The notes under the pieces are model-generated. The model was given only the letters and a program-made list of their open reading frames with translations. It did no database searches and was not told where the DNA came from. Positions 62,330-64,000 of a stretch of DNA of 64,000 nt are shown here, piece after piece. How positions within the stretch are numbered: the first letter of the stretch is position 1; the number at the start of each line of letters is the position of its first letter. Source of the DNA: Melaminivora sp034675505 (GTDB lineage Bacteria > Pseudomonadota > Gammaproteobacteria > Burkholderiales > Burkholderiaceae_C); contig JAUCDD010000011.1 of the NCBI GenBank assembly GCA_034675505.1, positions 62,001 through 126,000 of the forward strand. The letters run 5' to 3'. The translations under genes were made by a program, and so were the position numbers.

Positions 62330-62356
62330 AATGTAGCACGGTTTGCCGCGCTGCAA
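62330..62356 (-). promoter_or_regulatory. Candidate aroG promoter
   Basis: TTGCAG (62356-62351) and TACATT (62335-62330) with 15 bp between, on the minus strand. The start site would fall at or next to the ATG of the leader peptide (62322). Confidence 0.4.
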
Positions 62357-62379
62357 CATGGCCTTGCGTTGCCGCGCCG

Positions 62380-62949
62380 CTACAGGCGGCGCCCGCCCAG
62401 CCAGACGCGCAGGCGCCCCAGCAGGGGCTGGCGGGACGGTTTCGCGGGCGCCCGGGGCGGCGCGGATGGCGGCAGGCTGGCGCCCTCTTGCTGCTCGTAC
62501 AGGTCAAGCACCAGCAGCGCCTCGCCCAGCGTGCGCCAGGCCAGCCGCTCGAACTCCTGGAAGCGCTGCGGCTCGGCGCCCTCGCGCTGCTGCAGCGCGG
62601 TGCGCCAGCGTTCCAGCGCCTGGCGCAGCGATTGCACGGCCTGCTGGTAGGCGCCGAACTCGTACAGCACGTGCCAGGCCGGGCCCAGGCCGCTCAGCAG
62701 CAGCTGGTGCTGGCGCGCCTGGCGCGAGAGCGTGGCCGCCTGGCGCTCGATGGCGTCTATGGCCTGGTGCTCGCGGCGCACCTGGGTGGCCTGCTCGACC
62801 AGCGCGGACAGCGCCAGCACGCTGGCGCGCAGCGACTGGGTGCCGGGGTCGGCGGCGTCCTGCTGCAGGAAGCGGGTGACGCTGGCGAAGCCGAAGCGCG
62901 AACCGGTGCGCAGCCCGGCGGAGGAAGCAAAAAAAGGCGTGCCCGGCAT
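62380..62949 (-). CDS. Hypothetical protein, 189 aa, helical
   Basis: 189 residues, mostly amphipathic helix with heptad-like stretches (RREHQAIDAIERQAATLSRQARQHQ, ~57-81; QSLRQALERWRTALQQRE). Short disordered ends, the C-terminus basic (LRVWLGGRRL). No recognised domain. It lies between tldD and the aroG promoter on the same strand, 40 bp after the tldD stop, and may be cotranscribed with tldD. Confidence 0.7.
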   Translation of the reverse strand: MPGTPFFASSAGLRTGSRFGFASVTRFLQQDAADPGTQSLRASVLALSALVEQATQVRREHQAIDAIERQAATLSRQARQHQLLLSGLGPAWHVLYEFGAYQQAVQSLRQALERWRTALQQREGAEPQRFQEFERLAWRTLGEALLVLDLYEQQEGASLPPSAPPRAPAKPSRQPLLGRLRVWLGGRRL

Positions 62950-62989
62950 GTTTCAGGTCTTCTGCCTGCTGCCCGCCGGCCCAGCCCCC

Positions 62990-64000
62990 TCAGGCCGTGC
63001 CGCCCACCGTCAGCCCCTCGATGCGCATGGTCGGCTGGCCCACGCCCACGGGCACGCTCTGGCCTTCCTTGCCGCAGGTGCCGACGCCGCTGTCCAGGCG
63101 CAGGTCGTGCCCGATCATGGTCACCTTCTTGAGCGACTGGGGGCCGCTGCCGATCAGCGTCGCGCCCTTGACGGGGTACTGGACCTTGCCGTTTTCCACC
63201 CAGTAGGCCTCGCTGGCCGAGAACACGAACTTGCCGCTGGTGATGTCCACCTGCCCGCCGCCGAAGTTGGTCGCGTACAGGCCGCGCTTGATGCTGGCGA
63301 CGATCTCCTGGGGGTCCTTGTCGCCGGCCAGCATGTAGGTGTTGGTCATGCGCGGCATGGGGATATGCGCGTAGCTTTCGCGCCGGCCGTTGCCGGTGGG
63401 CGCCACGCCCATCAGGCGCGCGTTCAGGCTGTCCTGGATGTAGCCCTTCAGGATGCCGTCCTCGATCAGCACGTTCTTTTGCGTGGCGTGGCCCTCGTCG
63501 TCCACGTTCAGCGAGCCGCGCCGGTCCGGCATGGTGCCGTCGTCCAGCACCGTGACGCCACGGGCCGCGACGCGCTCGCCAATGCGCCCGCTGAAGGCCG
63601 ACGAGCCCTTGCGGTTGAAATCGCCCTCCAGCCCGTGGCCCACGGCCTCGTGCAGCAGCACGCCGGGCCAGCCCGGGCCCAGCACCACGGTCATCTCGCC
63701 GGCCGGGGCCGGGCGCGATTCCAGGTTGGTCAGCGCCGCGTTCACGGCTTCATCGACGTACTGGGCGATTTGCGCGTCGGTGAAATAGGCCAAGCCGAAG
63801 CGCCCGCCGCCGCCGCTGGAGCCGACCTCGCGGCGCCCGCCCTGCTCGGCGATCACGGTGATCGACAGCCGCACCAGCGGGCGCACGTCGGCCGCCAGGG
63901 TGCCGTCGGCGCGCGCCACCAGCACCACGTCGTACTCGCTGGCAAGGCCGGCCATGACCTGCGCCACGCGCGGGTCGCGGGCGCGGGCGCGCTGCTCGGC
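62990..64000 (-). CDS. tldD: Metalloprotease TldD, C-terminal part, 5' end outside window
   Basis: About 337 codons visible. The zinc motif HEAVGHGLEGD (HExxxH) sits in LLHEAVGHGLEGDFNRKGSSAF, and the TldD/PmbA C-domain follows with GYIQDSLNARLMGVAPTGNGRRESYAHIPMPRMTNTY (central part ARLMGVAPTGNGRR) and DITSGKFVFSASEAYWVENGK. TldD pairs with TldE (PmbA) to process peptides such as antitoxins and modified peptides. The frame continues through 64000, so the true start lies beyond the window; the GTG at 63967 is internal. Confidence 0.94.
   Translation of the reverse strand, partial: AEQRARARDPRVAQVMAGLASEYDVVLVARADGTLAADVRPLVRLSITVIAEQGGRREVGSSGGGGRFGLAYFTDAQIAQYVDEAVNAALTNLESRPAPAGEMTVVLGPGWPGVLLHEAVGHGLEGDFNRKGSSAFSGRIGERVAARGVTVLDDGTMPDRRGSLNVDDEGHATQKNVLIEDGILKGYIQDSLNARLMGVAPTGNGRRESYAHIPMPRMTNTYMLAGDKDPQEIVASIKRGLYATNFGGGQVDITSGKFVFSASEAYWVENGKVQYPVKGATLIGSGPQSLKKVTMIGHDLRLDSGVGTCGKEGQSVPVGVGQPTMRIEGLTVGGTA

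Overview
The window looks like chromosomal DNA of a high-GC betaproteobacterium, most likely of the family Comamonadaceae (Acidovorax / Alicycliphilus / Melaminivora neighbourhood). The reasons are a GC content near 70%, a betaproteobacterial-style DksA with a single cysteine, the complete dcw cluster from mraZ to lpxC, and short dispersed repeats of a kind I associate with that family. The genus is an inference from gene content. I see no prophage, insertion sequence, CRISPR array or tRNA. The two ends cut through genes: a thiolase at the left and TldD at the right.

Layout. 1-7977: a same-strand acyl-CoA catabolism operon (thiolase, paired pimC/pimD-like acyl-CoA dehydrogenases, enoyl-CoA hydratase, family III CoA-transferase, nitronate monooxygenase-like flavoprotein, acyl-CoA ligase). 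7993-12204 (minus): a ybhN-clsB-ybhP membrane-lipid unit and cysK. 12325-12648: the RNase P RNA gene. 12687-15334 (minus): an S4/RsuA-like protein without the catalytic Asp, and a Nudix-metallo-beta-lactamase fusion. 15404-18083: dapF-DUF484-xerC. 18166-24268: a small conserved protein, a CobW-type GTPase, dksA, a STAS-domain protein and hslVU, closed by a strong terminator. 24443-43331: an MraZ operator with four 10-bp-phased repeats, then mraZ-rsmH-ftsL-ftsI-murE-murF-mraY-murD-ftsW-murG-murC-ddl-ftsQ-ftsA-ftsZ-lpxC, most of it joined by ATGA overlaps. 43347-44837: small proteins. 44986-51934: a five-gene type I secretion operon whose first gene resembles the N-terminal lobe of a TnpB nuclease. 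52053-58860: a WecA-like transferase, argB, slmA, an LtaS-like sulfatase and riboswitch-controlled thiC. 59070-64000: a chemoreceptor, small unknown genes, an attenuator-controlled aroG and tldD.

Most interesting points. (1) Upstream of aroG (DAHP synthase) lies a complete attenuator: an 18-residue leader peptide with six aromatic codons in a row (Tyr-Phe-Tyr-Phe-Trp-Phe), an antiterminator segment over its last codons, and a terminator with a U8 tract. (2) Eleven copies of a 57-bp element with rigid internal spacing (17 + CCGGC + 18 + a 17-bp GCTA...TAGC unit) lie between genes and inside genes. Copies inside murE, murD and dapF keep the frame, and one forms the end of murC together with the Shine-Dalgarno sequence and start of ddl. 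(3) A stand-alone TnpB-like N-lobe without RuvC is coupled by an ATGA overlap to a type I secretion operon, behind two tandem 12-bp repeats. (4) Several genes have a -10-like hexamer 6 or 7 nt before the ATG and no ribosome binding site, which suggests leaderless mRNAs.

Limits: identities come from reading motifs and gene order by eye. No alignment, database search or structure prediction was run.
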